Shown piece by piece: positions 37,511 to 50,000 of a stretch of 64,000 nt of DNA (positions are counted from its first letter, which is position 1; each line of letters begins with the position of its first letter). The stretch lies in assembly GCA_033439795.1 (NCBI GenBank), contig JAUTDP010000009.1:992001-1056000 (forward strand). The letters run 5' to 3'. Source of the DNA: Sordaria brevicollis (taxonomy: Eukaryota > Ascomycota > Sordariomycetes > Sordariales > Sordariaceae). The notes under the pieces are model-generated. The model did no database searches and was not told where the DNA came from. It was given only the letters and a program-made list of their open reading frames with translations. The position numbers and the translations under genes were made by a program.

Positions 37511-37798
37511 ATGTCTTCTAGCGGGTACAGCTCTTCCACCAAGGTACGTTTTTATCCCTAGATCATTTTTATAGCCAGCTCTGACAGTATATAGGGGGGA
37601 AATTCTTACGAGACCCTGGAACAATGGATCTGCTGCGAATGCAAATACAATAACTCGCATTGGGTAAATCAATGCCTTGGGACTAAAAGAAATGGATCTG
37701 CATGCGAACATAAACGGTGCACGTGGGGATGCAAACCGGAATCGCATGCTGTCCGCGATAGATCGCCGCCATCGTCCTCGTCGTCTTACAGGCGCTGA
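37511..37798 (+). CDS. 78-residue Cys-rich protein, possible zinc-binding, spliced
   Basis: Exon 1 is 37511-37543 (MSSSGYSSSTK). A 51-nt intron has GTACGT, CTCTGACAG and TATAG. Exon 2 is 37595-37798. The exons join in phase 0 and end in TGA, so neither exon looks like a gene alone. The product has seven Cys: ICCECK at residues 23-28, then single Cys at 38 and 48, HKRC near 50-53 and WGC near 55-57, with a final SPPSSSSSYRR tail. No signal peptide is seen. The close Cys/His spacing suggests a small zinc ribbon in an intracellular protein. I know similar small WxCCxC proteins in fungi, but no function. Confidence rests on clean splice signals and cysteine spacing. Confidence 0.65.
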
Positions 37799-40512
37799 AA
37801 GCAAAACAGCTGGGAGCTTACCAAACATACCGGCCCACGTCAAGTCGTTGACGGACTCCTCACAAGCCAACTGAGAGAGCGGACACGGCTCAACTTCTGT
37901 CGCTATCGCCAATGCCGATTCCGTTCCGAGAACCCGCCTTACCATCCATCATTCCTCCCTTTTCTCGAGTCATGGGGGTTACGGAATCTCTAGATCTTGT
38001 TTTTTCGACTCACGTCAACCATCCATACCACGGCTATCAAAATCCGGATTTGGAGTTTTTGCAAATTTGTTGTTTTGGAATGTTGGTTTCGGAAGCGGCT
38101 AAGCTGGGAATCTGATAAAGAAAGTGTTTTGGGGGGCTTTGTTTTGTTTCGTACCTGAGCTTCTGATTCCTTTTTTTTCTTATATCATCCTGATGTGTGG
38201 CGGCTACTTTGTTTACTATTTCTTTTTCGTGAAGTCTTTTTCAATTTACTGAATTTTGCTTTACGTCGAATCCTGAATTCTTGCGGTTAGCTACCTGGAA
38301 ATTTATTTGTTAATTGGTTGTAGGCGCTTCTCCTTCGCTTTCTGTGGTTATTGTGCTTTTGTCTGTTTGCAAAACTCGCTGTCTGAATATTGAGTCTATG
38401 AGTGTCTAATCATCCAACGTTAGACTGGTTGACCTCCGAATCTCGTCACGAGGAATTCCGTCTCAAACCACTACCTACAAAGATATCGGACGACAACTAG
38501 GTAATCGCAGAAAGATACAAAAGACTGCGACATACCTTGTTAGTGATGGCAAGCCATTCCCAGCGCTCGTGGCTATCAGCGAAGCGTGGTCACACACACC
38601 ATGTTGCGCGGTGGCTGAATGTACCGAGCGCCACCAACCTTTATCAACCATGAACAATGGCTGATCGGACACTCCGCGATGTTGAAGACCTATATGGCCA
38701 TTCCTATCCTTCCATTTGCGACAATACCGAAGCCTGCAACAAGCAAACGTACATCCGACGCTGAGTCACCAAGACAAAAGGCCTGGTTCAAAGCATGGCG
38801 ACGAGCAAGTTCGGGATAAATATCTCGGTCAGACACTTCTTCACGCCTTGACCAAGAACTTGAGTCCTTAATGCCCTCTTTTCCATGCCGGGCAGGCCAT
38901 CAAAGGCTAACTGCGAGGCAAAGTGACTGGGTATGCTCTGGTTCAAATCTGAGGCGGAAAACCTCTCCGAAGAGCCGCGAATGGACACACATATCCGAAC
39001 GTACAAGGATCTCCGGTGTGCGGAAAGAAGGCAGCCACGGCTTTTCACAACCTATTGGTTGCTGATTTTGAGGCAAGCTCGAGGCGAGTCTTTGGGCTTA
39101 ATGGGTTAAGGACGAATCCGATCCTTAAACGGCTGCAAGACGGTGTCTGGTGTTTTTCACACTGCTTCGCTTTAACAACAAGAGCAAGCAAGCTGCCGCC
39201 CTGTCAACAACGCAGCAGCTTCCACGGGCACATGGGCTCCGCAATCACAGTTGAGGGAGGACGTCATAGCTCCCAAGGCCCCCAAGGCAAACATACCAGA
39301 AACCCTGTCTTTCACCGATTTCTGACTGAGTTTGTGGCACCTCAGAGGGAAATGAAGCTACACGCGAGCCAAAATCGGGACTTGAGGGTCAAAACTTCTT
39401 ATGACACACACTGTCCTTTGCCTTACAGGGCTGACAGGAAGACACCACCTGGTACCTCTAGGTATGAATGAAGAGATTTTTACTTGGGTTTTGCAATTGC
39501 TTGATCTTGAACAAACAAACAGATCGAGATCAGCAAATGCAAAAGAATGGGAAGAGTCAACGACGACGGGTTGTTGTACAACGCCAAGTGCATTTTGAGC
39601 CTCAAAGGTACCTACGTACCGGGCTGTGCCTGAATAATGAGGAATTGCCGAAAAATTATAGGCCGCTCAATTATTATTATAGAAGGTCCGCTAACGGGAT
39701 TCTCGTGACCAGGCATCTGGGCACAACAACAGCAAAACTCAGACAGGAGAGAGGGTGTATAGTCCGCGAACCACTCTCCCTCATGACGAGTGACAACAAA
39801 AAACGATCGATCATTTTTTTCCCCGACAATTGAGGGATAAACTGCACATTGCACTCACCGCTACTCCGATTGATAGTGCAAATGACAATTGGACAATGGG
39901 GCTTCCAATGATGTTCCTCTGCACGATCAAAATGAACTTGGGTGCCTTTTTGATAGTGGCTGTATTACCACAAGACGTCTTTACACTAACAGTTTAAGCG
40001 GGAAAATGCGGGAAAATCTGTTAGTAGCGGTGTCAAGACCAACGTTGGAAAGCACGATGCGGTAGGGTGTGATTCGATGCGGGTTGGTGGGTGGAGCTGT
40101 CATGGAGAAGCGATTCCGACATCCGCGGCTGGTGAGAGGACGACATGCCCTTCATCTGATTAGCTTTACGCTGTGTTACGACGGCAATGATTGCATAATC
40201 TTCATACAGATGCTAAGGTAGCTGACCAGAATCGAATCTCGAAGATGACAGTTCACTGCAAGAACTCGTTCCTTCCTATAGTACTGCATTACCATCATCA
40301 TCTTCAAGAGGATCGGCACGGAAGGAACATACAACTCGACGCTAGCTGAAGGCTTGGCACTCACAGAAGGGTTCCATCAGCAACTCAGGAGCCCCTCACC
40401 CGTTACACAACAAACGACAACACATCTCACACACTCGCTCATTCACTCGGCCGCCATATACTCAACACCACGGCCCAGCTCCAAAACCGATAATCCGGGA
40501 CCTGTCATCAAA
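37799..40512. other. Intergenic, no gene seen
   Basis: About 2.7 kb with short open frames on both strands and no supported coding exon. The right end is the leader of the phosphatase gene, with CA-rich sequence before its ATG. Confidence 0.45.
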
Positions 40513-42496
40513 ATGAGTACCCAACCCTCCACCACCGCCGCCGGCGGCCACGGGGCTCCTCACCCCAGCCAGCTCCCGGGGCCGACCCCTTCCTCCTCCG
40601 TCGGCACCCTCATCCTTCCCTCCCCACCCTTCATCTCTGCCCCAGGTCTCGCCAACCTCCGCGACATTGGCGGCTACGAGATCCCATCCTCCTCCTCTGG
40701 TCCCAGTGGGAAAAAGAAGATGGTCCGAAAGGGCGTCGTCTTCCGGTCCGCAGACCCGACCAAGCTCACCGAGGAGGGGGTAACCGTGATGCAAAAGACC
40801 CTGGGCATCAAGCACGTGTACGACTTCCGATCCAAGCAGGAGTTTGGCAAGACGCCCGATACGGAACCGATAGAGTGGGAAGGAAGCAAGAGACATTTCG
40901 TGCCGGTGTTTCCGGACACGGACATGAGTCCTGAGGCAATGGCGGTGCAGATCCAGAGGGATGCGGTCAGGAGGCAGAGGTTTAGGGACTATACTGATGG
41001 TCCGGAGGTGAGTTTATCTTTCTGTTAACAGACTTTTCTTTCGTTTTGTTTGGTCTGTTTGCTTCCTCTTTTTTTTCTTTTGCCTTATGCCTTCCCTTGA
41101 GAGGCGAGCAATGGGTGGACGACAGGGAAAAGGTTGAGGATCTGGCAGAGGTGAAGACAACACGGACGCCTTGAGATAGCTACCCGTTTGGGGTGAGAGC
41201 TTGGCCAACGGCTTTGGTCTAGTATAGACTATACACCGTGAAGGTCGTGGGTGAGGTGCGAAATAATGCCCAAAGATCAAAAGAGAGTCTTGGCACACAC
41301 AAAGTCAAAAGGGATGGGCAAACCGGGCATAATGACATCGACGCAAGGCCGTGAGGAAGTCCACGATGAAAAACGTCCTGATGAAGCATCGTAGGATGGA
41401 CGGATAAAGCCGCTATGCGTTGGCGCTTGTTGGCGTCTCATGACCCTCTCGCTGTTCTCTGTCCTCCGTTACGGCCCTGCCTGCATCATAACCATGTCCC
41501 TTTTGTTGCACGTCCGCGCAGTCTGCAAAGATAGTGGCGGCTATGCAACAAGCAAGCAAGGTACAATGTACGACTTCGGGATGAGAACCTTGCTGGATAG
41601 GAGGATGTAGCTTCTGATGATGTTTTCGATTTTTCTTGGTTTCAAAATAGGCAACCAAGCTGTTTGGTGAACCAACATCAAGAGAGGCAGAAACGGCCTT
41701 TATGTTTTTGTTGCTCCTACAACATTATCTTTCATATCCGCTTTGCTTGGGAGCCCCTTCCTTTTTTTTATGTTTTTTCTTTCTTTCTTTTCCCTTCTTT
41801 CCTTCCCTTTCCTTTCCTTTTTCCATTTCTTTTTTTTTTTTTTTTTTTTTTTCCCTTTTCTTTTCTTTTCCTTTTTCCCCTCCTTCTCCCCCCCCCCCCC
41901 CCCCCCTATTCTTCTCACACCACCCCCTCTAACAACCATAACCACAGGGTTTCGTCCGCGCCTACTCTACCATCCTAGCCGGAGCCGCTGACCCCAACAA
42001 CTCCTACGCCCCCTACCGCACCATCTTTAAGCAACTCGCTTCTCTCTCTACATCCTCTACCTCACCAGTAGTAGAACCCCTCCTAGTCCACTGCAGCGCC
42101 GGCAAAGACAGAACAGGCCTCTTCATCGCCCTCCTCCTCTCCCTCCTCCACCTCCCACCGGACGTTATCGCCCACGAGTACTCCCTCACCGATTTGGGAC
42201 TGGCGCATCGCAAGTCCGCCATCGTCGACCACGTGATGCTCGACCCGGCGTTTGACGGGGACCGGGCCGCTGCCGAGCGCATGGTTTCTTCGAGGAAGGA
42301 GGCTATGTTGGCTACGTTGAAGTATATTGACGAGGAGTATGGCGGAGCGGAAACGTACGTTGTTGAGAAGCTGGGGGTGACGAAGGAGGAGGTGGAGAGG
42401 ATTAGGCAGGTTATGGTTGTTGATGTTGAAGACGAGAAGGAGGTGATTGATTGGAGACGGAATGCGGAGGTTGTTGAGAGGGTTTATCATCGTTGA
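40513..42496 (+). CDS. Tyrosine/dual-specificity phosphatase (Y_phosphatase3, MptpB-like)
   Basis: Two exons, 40513-41007 and 41948-42496, both phase 0, giving 347 residues. The start MSTQPSTTAAGGHG begins a Pro/Ser-rich stretch of about 45 residues. The family N-terminal motif follows (LANLRDIGGYE, then VVFRSADPTKLTEEG and YDFRSKQEF). The active-site loop HCSAGKDRTG is in exon 2, with Cys at about 214 and Arg at about 220. A helical C-terminal half includes EYSLTDLGLAHRK, and the end is VYHR. By family, the Cys forms a phosphocysteine intermediate; substrates can be phosphotyrosine or phosphoinositides and cannot be told here. The 940-nt intron (GTGAGT to CCACAG) is far longer than others in this window, but the protein reads across the junction without a gap. 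Confidence 0.9.
41830..41906. repeat. T23 and C19 homopolymers in a pyrimidine tract
   Basis: Within the phosphatase intron, about 150 nt upstream of the acceptor are almost pure C/T. They include 23 consecutive T (41830-41852) and 19 consecutive C (41888-41906). Confidence 0.95.
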
Positions 42497-43283
42497 CCGG
42501 AAGGTTGGATATCCGGGAGTTATTGAGTAGACGAGGTTTAAGGAGTTGATGAAGAAGGCTTCAAGGCGTCTTAAGCCATGTTGGAGAGAAGTTGTTGGAT
42601 GAGAGGACGAAGAGGTGGAGTTCGGCCAATAGTTACATATACATATATGGTTATCATAGACAATAGGTGCTCAATGCATAATAAACGTATTTTCCTCACT
42701 CCAGCCCGCAATAGCTATAGGCTAGCTATCATGTCCCAAGCAGCAATACCAAACAGACCGCGGTCAGTGTCCTCCACTTCAACCACGGAGCCCCTATGAC
42801 GGCATGTACCGCAAGCACACAACATCTCTCCGTAATTAATTTGTGAAAGCTGCTGAAGTTTCTTAAAGCCGTGAGGCATAATGTCTTGTTTTATGCCTTG
42901 CCCTTTTCACTCCTTTTTGCTTCTTCACATATCCATAGCCTTTCCATAACCTGAAGCCCAGCAGCACAAGAGTAATCACTAGATGCAAACCAATGCTCAA
43001 ACAATACCCCAAGGGGGAAATCGATACAAAATCACAAAAGCCTCCCTCCTCGCCTTGTCTCGAGCTATGCCATGTCATGCCTTATATCTTCTCTATGCTT
43101 CCGGTTTCAGGTGTTGACTTTTGATGCCCGATATACCTATGACCCAATGGTAAGAATGAGGTAGCGATCAGCGGTGGGAATAGAAGACACACCTCCTCAA
43201 TCAATACTCTAGACACTTTCTCTCAAGGACTGAGCGTAGCTCCCAAAGCTGCAAGAACCAGGGCACTTGATGCACTCAGTCAA
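42497..43283. other. Intergenic between convergent genes
   Basis: Should contain the 3' untranslated regions of the phosphatase and deaminase genes. Nothing else is recognised. Confidence 0.5.
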
Positions 43284-45386
43284 TCAAGCATCCGAGCTGT
43301 TGCCAGAGTTATCCTCAGGCTTTTCCTCGGGCTTCTCTTCCGGCTTCTCTTCCCCTTCCTGCGCCGCGGCATCCCCTTCGCCGTTTTCATCGGGCTTGGC
43401 GATGGCAGGTGCATCAGCCATGGGCCCACCAGCATGACCATCGCGCTCCATCATGGCTGCCAAGCGGGCCGCTCTGCCCTCCTTCTTCCTCGGAACAGGA
43501 GCCCGTCCGTTTTCCTGCACGTAGAACTGTCTGAGCAAGGTGACGGCCTCATCGCGTCCCCAACCACCCTCCACCTCGTAACCTGGCTCAACGTTGCCAC
43601 CATCGCCGTGCAGCTCAGGCTCGAATAGGCTTGTGGTATCCTGGCCGGGCTGCTCACCTACAGTTTCATTCTGCTTGGACTCATCGTTCTCATCACCGAC
43701 AGGCTCAGGCTCTTGACCTTCAACTCCACCAGTGGCAATGTTCAGAGCGGAAACGGGACGACGCTCCAAAGCTGGTCTCGCGATGCCCTTGCCGTTCTGG
43801 GGCGCAGGCGACGGAGGAGCTGAAGCCATCGAAAAAGGCGAGTTCTTATGAATGCGGAAAACACCACCAGTCCCGCCAAACTTGTCATTGACAGCACCAA
43901 AGTAAACCTTCTTGATGCGAAGCTGGCGAAGAAGCGAAGCGCACATGACGCAGGGCTCAACGGTAACGTAAAGGGTGCATTCGGAAATAACGGATCGGTC
44001 GACGCGGGGAGCGGGGTGGAGCTTCTGGCCGTAGGGGAAGAGGTGGCCGTCGCGGGGATCGACGTCGCCCCAAACGCTAGGTTCATCGTGGTTGCACTGG
44101 TGTTGCGCATTCTTAGGCTCAAGATCAGCGTCACCGGAGTAGGATAGAAGAGCGCAAATGGCCATGAGCTCGGCATGGCGGGTGCCATTGCGGCTGACGT
44201 TGGTTGCGTTCATGCCTCTGGCGATGACACGGTCCTTGTAAACAAGCACACAACCGACGGGCGTCTCGTTGGTCTTGAGGGCGAGTCGGGCCTATAACCA
44301 CAACTAGTTAGCAACAAATAACCTGCATGGAGATCAAGCAGCACGGGATCGTACCATATCCAAAGCCTCCCTCATGAAACCAGCATGCATTGCCCTTTCA
44401 GCAGCCTCCTCAGGCGTCTCAAGCTCCGCCTCGATTTGAGCTGCGCTACCACTGAAGCCCTCCTTCAGCTGACTAGTCTGCGAGAGTTCATGGTTGATGG
44501 GTACAGCAGGGGAGCGAACAACGGGGGCCCTGGGAAGAGAGTCGACGATATTCCAGCCGACGCTGGTGCTAGGGCCATGACCATGAAGAACATTCTGCTT
44601 GAGAAGCTGCCGAGGTTCCGCATCATTGGCGCCGTTAGCGGCGGCAGCGGCTGTGGCGTTGTTATCCTGGGCGATTTGATCCGTAGTAGCAGGGAGCGAG
44701 ACACCGGAACCGACAGCACCGACCGCGGCAACAGCAGCGGCGTCAGTCGCAATCTTTAGACGTTCGAAGTCTCCGGCGAGGGTGTTGTCAGGTTCGGCGG
44801 AGGCGGCAGTGACGGGGGTGGTATTCTTTTTGGCAGGGGCAGTCAGGGGTAGGGCGGGAACAAGGTTGGGAGCGGGGATCTTCTTGAGCGGTTGTTCCTC
44901 AGGTGCCAACGTGGCCGTGGCCGTGGCCGTGGTTGATGACGTGCGGGCCATGTCGGGTTCCGTGACGGGTAGCTTGGGGCCGTTTGCTTGTTCGGGCGTA
45001 AGCGACAGGAAAGAAGCTTGCGTTGGAGATGCGTTGGAATTGGTAGCAGAAAAGGCGTCTTGAGATTGTTCCTCGGATTGCGATTCAGATGTGGTGGTTG
45101 TAGGGGTGGAGGTGGCGGCGGTGGTGGTGGTGACAGAATTCTGATCTAGAAGTGGTTGTTGGCGGGATTGCTCAAGCTCGGGACGCAGATGTTCTTGTTG
45201 TTCTTCACCGGCGGCGGTTTGCTGAGTGGGTGGGGGCCCCTCAAGCAGCGGGATGTTCAAGTTGCCTGAGAACAAACTGAAGGCCGGTCGGAGAGTATGG
45301 TCGAGGAGGAAAATGGTGAGGGTTTGGAAAAAAGCGGAAATGCGCTGGCCAGTGGCCGCGACCGCATCCAGGAAAGTATACGCCAT
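43284..45386 (-). CDS. tad2: tRNA wobble adenosine deaminase catalytic subunit (Tad2/ADAT2)
   Basis: Two exons, 45386-44355 and 44291-43284, phase 0, with a 63-nt intron (GTACGA, TTGCTAACTAG, TATAG), giving 679 residues. The deaminase zinc site is complete: His and catalytic Glu in TRHAEL (about 383 and 385) and two Cys in VEPCVMC (about 458 and 461), preceded by NETPVGCVLVY. It converts A34 to inosine in tRNA anticodons as a dimer with Tad3. Yeast Tad2 is about 250 residues. Here a low-complexity N-terminal region of some 300 residues (Ala/Thr/Glu-rich), about 70 residues between HAE and PCxxC instead of roughly 30, and an acidic tail with EEKPEEKPEEKPED repeats are added. The ATG of MAYTFLDAV was chosen; the frame is open to 45785, but that part reads as simple repeats. 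Confidence 0.87.
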
Positions 45387-46824
45387 CCTGGAAGGTGGAG
45401 GGGCGAGTGGAAGCAGCAATCGCAGAACAACGACAACACCGGCAACGGCAGCAGCAATCGCAATCGCAATCGCCCTTTCTTTCCGGTCTATGCCTTGCAA
45501 GGAGATTGTTCCTGTAGCAAACCACTCTCTCGATGACGACGACGATGGCTTGGCCCAAAATAACAAAGGTGCAAGCTGCTTCCTCCTCCTTTCTTCCCTT
45601 TCAGCAGTAGAGGTATTCGCACCTGCCGTTTTCTTTAGTCCTGCGTTCCTTCCTTTTGGTCCCTTCCAAAGTTCACGCTTGCCGACGGTTCTTTCCTGCA
45701 CGCCCTTCAAAAGTCTCTCTCGAAGCAATTTCCACCACACCTTTACTTCCTTCCTTCCTGTGACGACGGTAACACTCCGGTCCAAACCCTATGCGCAAAG
45801 AACGATAATGAAGTTTGCTTCACTGCAACAGCAAGCACTGTCGATCGGATGACTGGACGAGTGTTGGTGATAAAGATGCTGCAGGGCAAGGGAAGGAGCG
45901 ACCTGGTCGAACCAACGGACGGACGAACACCCTTTCGGTTTCTTCGGGAAGGGAATCCCTTTCAAACTCTCCGATTTTCCCGTCGGTCAAACCCAAAATA
46001 TCCAATATTGCGGTTCCGGGCCCGGACCTTCGTTACGCTTGCTGTGTGTCTCGTGTGTCCCGTCTCTTGGGGCTGTGTGTGTGTCGATTTTGTGTGATGC
46101 CAACGATGTAGGAACTTTCTGAGACAACTTCTTTCTTCCGTCCCGTGGAAAACCAAGTGCGGCCACCGACAGATAGGTTCCGTCTAGTGGTGAGTTGTAG
46201 CCAACAAAACAACCCTATGCTATGCGAGAGTGTTTGGTATTGTTAGTTTCACACTCACAAAGAGCAAAAAAATCAGAGACAGACAAGGATTGGCAAGAAA
46301 GAAAAGGCCCACTTTGCCCCGGATACTCTCATCGCATGTACCTAGACGTATCCCTCACTCACTTCATGCTCCAAGTAAGCAGCTCACTGAAGTTTTCACT
46401 ATCTTTGTACCCTTCCACCCTCACTCCAAATGCTTTCGAAGAGGGCCATATCCTTCACCCAAGAACATAACTTACACCTACAAATAAACCCAGCTTTTAG
46501 TGCATAGAGCGCAGGATTCAAGACGAGAAACAGGAGAAATCACCTTACCTAAAAACAGCCCGTCGATATAGTAGATACCTATATATAACCATAAACGTTA
46601 TCGTCGGTAATTGTATAGAATTCTCGCGCTTATACGGCACGCCACAAAAACGCCGCCAAAAGAAAAGAGGCTCAATCGGTGCAAAAGATGGAAGCTTAAC
46701 AGAAACAAAGGGTTTTAAAACGAACGTTTCGAACCGAAACCCAGAAACAACCCAAAGAACACTACTCTCTTCAAGTCAAAAGTGGCTACAACGACGGGGC
46801 CACCAACATTAAACTTGTATTGCC
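45387..46824. other. Intergenic, promoter side of tad2
   Basis: No gene is supported. The first 400 bp continue the tad2 open frame with repeats and are probably leader. From about 46,500 on, the sequence turns A/C-rich toward the retrotransposon but lacks its features. Confidence 0.5.
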
Positions 46825-46829
46825 GTTAT
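46825..46829 (+). repeat. Target-site duplication, left copy
   Basis: GTTAT immediately before the 5' LTR, repeated at 52449-52453 right after the 3' LTR. Confidence 0.9.
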
Positions 46830-47017
46830 TATCAAATTAGAGGGTAGACTCGACTAATAGAAATAGGCTTACGTAAGGCGCCCCAGCCACCAAATTCTGG
46901 CTGCAAACCTTCCTAATAGTCTAGGCACCCCCAACTCGGGTTCCACAAAACTCTTCTAAATACACACATCGATTTTAACCCTCAATTACAATATCCACTT
47001 TACTATGCAATCTAACA
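46830..47017 (+). repeat. 5' LTR
   Basis: 188 bp, the same length as the 3' LTR with no gap. I count 11 differences between the two, all transitions and in both directions, consistent with RIP acting on each copy after insertion. Confidence 0.93.
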
Positions 47018-50000
47018 ATTAACAATCTAATTTGCAATCTCCGCGCTACGAAAACTTCAATTACACTAACTACAACTATTATCACTATTACTACCGTAAC
47101 CCACTACGTTATCAACCATATCCCAGTTAATCGACAAAAAAATCGTCGCTAAGCAAATCTACCTAAACTTTATAAACAAATTTAAAGAATAGAACAACGA
47201 ATTTATAGCTTACACTAAAGTCCTAAACCTCACCAACTATATACTAAGGGTATAGCCAGCTCCCCTTAAACCCACAGAGCTAACTATCATAAACTACGCC
47301 ATCAAGTCGTCCGCCCGCTACCGCATTGAAAAGGCTAAGGAAGCCCTCAACAACTTTAAAAATAATACCCTTACTACGCTAATCCCTCCTTACAGCGCCG
47401 ACGACATCCCCATAGGCGTAAAACTCACCGAAAAATCCTTAGAAAAATAAACTAACGACGCCACCGCCAAACTCACCGACCTTACTATCGCAGGGCTATA
47501 AAAGTATAACTACAACGTTAACATACTCAACCACCGGTCCAAAAAATACGAAACCTTCTCGAAGCACCGCGCTATACTCACCAAATAAATACATAAAACT
47601 ATTTGCCAAAATTACAAATCCAACCACTTCCGGAATAACGAAAATCTCCCCTAATAATATTCTACCCTAATTAAAGGGCTACAATACCGTCCCGAATAAA
47701 CCCTTATCAATACCCATAAGGCCTACCGCGACTACATCGACAAACCCCTTATAATAAAGCCTAAAATAGGAATAACTAAGTAAATCGACGGTTAGGAAAC
47801 TATTATAACCAAAGCCCAACTCTACGCAATCCCTAAATCCCTATTAACCACCGCCTAATTCCACGACCTTATTAAATATCTACGCCCCATTCGACCAAAT
47901 TAGGCCTCCGGCGCCTCGCGCCAACACCACCCACAAATCGTTAATAATACTCTCGACTTCCGTATTCTATCCGAGGATTTCCGCATTAAGGGCTTCAACA
48001 ATAAAACACCCGTAACTACATAAACTAAATTTAGCCGTAGAAATACTCGCGGGGCATCCTTTAAAATTAAAGGCAATACCCTCAATAAACTAAAGGACAC
48101 TAATACTAAAGTAAAGGACGCTCAACCCAATAAACCCTAACGCAATTAACGTAAAAGGAAGTACGCAATATAAATTAAAGACTCCAAATAGAACGGAAAC
48201 TCATCATCGTCATCTCGCTACAAAATCTACGAAGAAGGTACGCACATTACTAAACACTATTAGTATCTCTTTCCTAACAAAGCCCCAAACCCTCGCTAAA
48301 AGCCCAACCCTAAAATATAAACTCGAATAATTAAAAACCTCAACAACGATCCAAAACTTAAAAAGGAAATCGAAATCTAAAGAAAGGAAATAGTTAAATA
48401 ATTAATAAATCCTATCCCTAATACTAATAACCAATTTCAAAACAACTAACTCTCTAGTAAAAGTACCGCTACAAACCCTATTCCTATCCCCATTCAAATC
48501 TACAAAACCGCTATAATATAAGCAACACTCCAAGCGGGAGAAGGAAACTCTAATACTTACCCGCTCAAAAACTACACTCTTCTTAATTCTAACAACTCTT
48601 TACACATATTCAACGAAATTACGCGTTTCCTCAATTTCCATCACGCACCCCATAGCGACGACCTATAGGCTAAAGACTCACGTATTACAATCTAAGGTTA
48701 TAAGGAGGTTAATCTCATTATTAATAGAGAAAACGGGCCTAAAAAGCTACATCTCTACAATATAACCTTCTACCCTAACTTTATAACCAACCTTATCTCC
48801 TTATACCTATTATACAAACAAAATTTCTTCTAAGACTACAAACCACCCAATAACTACCTTCGTAATACAAACCAATTACTCTTTTACTATCTTAAAACCT
48901 ATTACCGCCAAACTCTACTTAAAGAGCTTCCCCATTCACTTACTCGGGCGAATTTCTACACCCATAAGAATATAATCAACTCCTATACAAGCCGCAAGCA
49001 CTACCGTAAAAACCCCCTCACCTAATATCTTAAATTAGGGCACCCTAGTCTCCAAGTACTATCCCACCTCCACAACGTATTAGGAACTAAAATCCTATTC
49101 AAGAATAAAAAGGAGGAGGACGAAGAAAACCCCAAAACCGAGCAATATAATACCTATACCTAAATAAAGATTAAATAGCAAATTAAGCGAAAACCCAAAG
49201 ACAAAGGGTATAAAGCTAAAAAACGTTTCGCTATAAACTTTCTCGATTACAAAGAAAGCTACCAAAACTACACCAACACCATATTCATCACCTATAGATT
49301 TACCGGGTATATCTAAGAATACTTCCTCTATAATCGATTCGCCACTATAATCGTAACCTACTTAAACGACCTCTTCACACTCCTTAAAATACAATTCGAC
49401 GTTATAATACGAATATTAGAATACGATAACGAAATCATAAAATCACAATTACTCCTAAACCTACTAACGCAACGCAATATAACTATAAAACCCTCTACCC
49501 CATATACCCAAATACAAAACGGAGGTACAAAACGCTCAAGAAACGTAATCAAGGATAAAGCGCGCGCTATAAATTTAGGTACTCGTTTTCCTAAGGATTT
49601 CTAACCGGAAATCGTCTTTATAACAATATATTTTAACAATCAATCCCCTAAATACCTCTACGATTAAAAATCTCCCTATAAAAGATTCTACACAACTATT
49701 ACTAAGAAAATTAATAATAATAACGACGAAATTACCCCCTACAAACCTAATATCTCCTACCTTCGAATTTATAACTATAAAATATTTATAATAACCACTA
49801 CCACTAAAAATAAATAAAATAGGCTTTAAAAAATAAACCCCAAAGCGTAAATTAAATACTTAATCGGTTATACCTCTACAGCCATTTATCGAATTTAAAA
49901 CCCTATTACTAACGAAATTATTAATACCCGCGACGTTATCTTTAATAAATACACCCTCTTTATTAATAAAGTAAAAAAGGAAGCCGAATCCCTAAAACTC

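Noticed and set aside
37475..37945. 156-codon minus-strand frame
   Set aside because: Covers the spliced Cys-rich gene on the other strand and has no domain.
41664..41991. Phe/Ser/Pro frames across the pyrimidine tract
   Set aside because: Artefact of the C/T homopolymer sequence inside the phosphatase intron.
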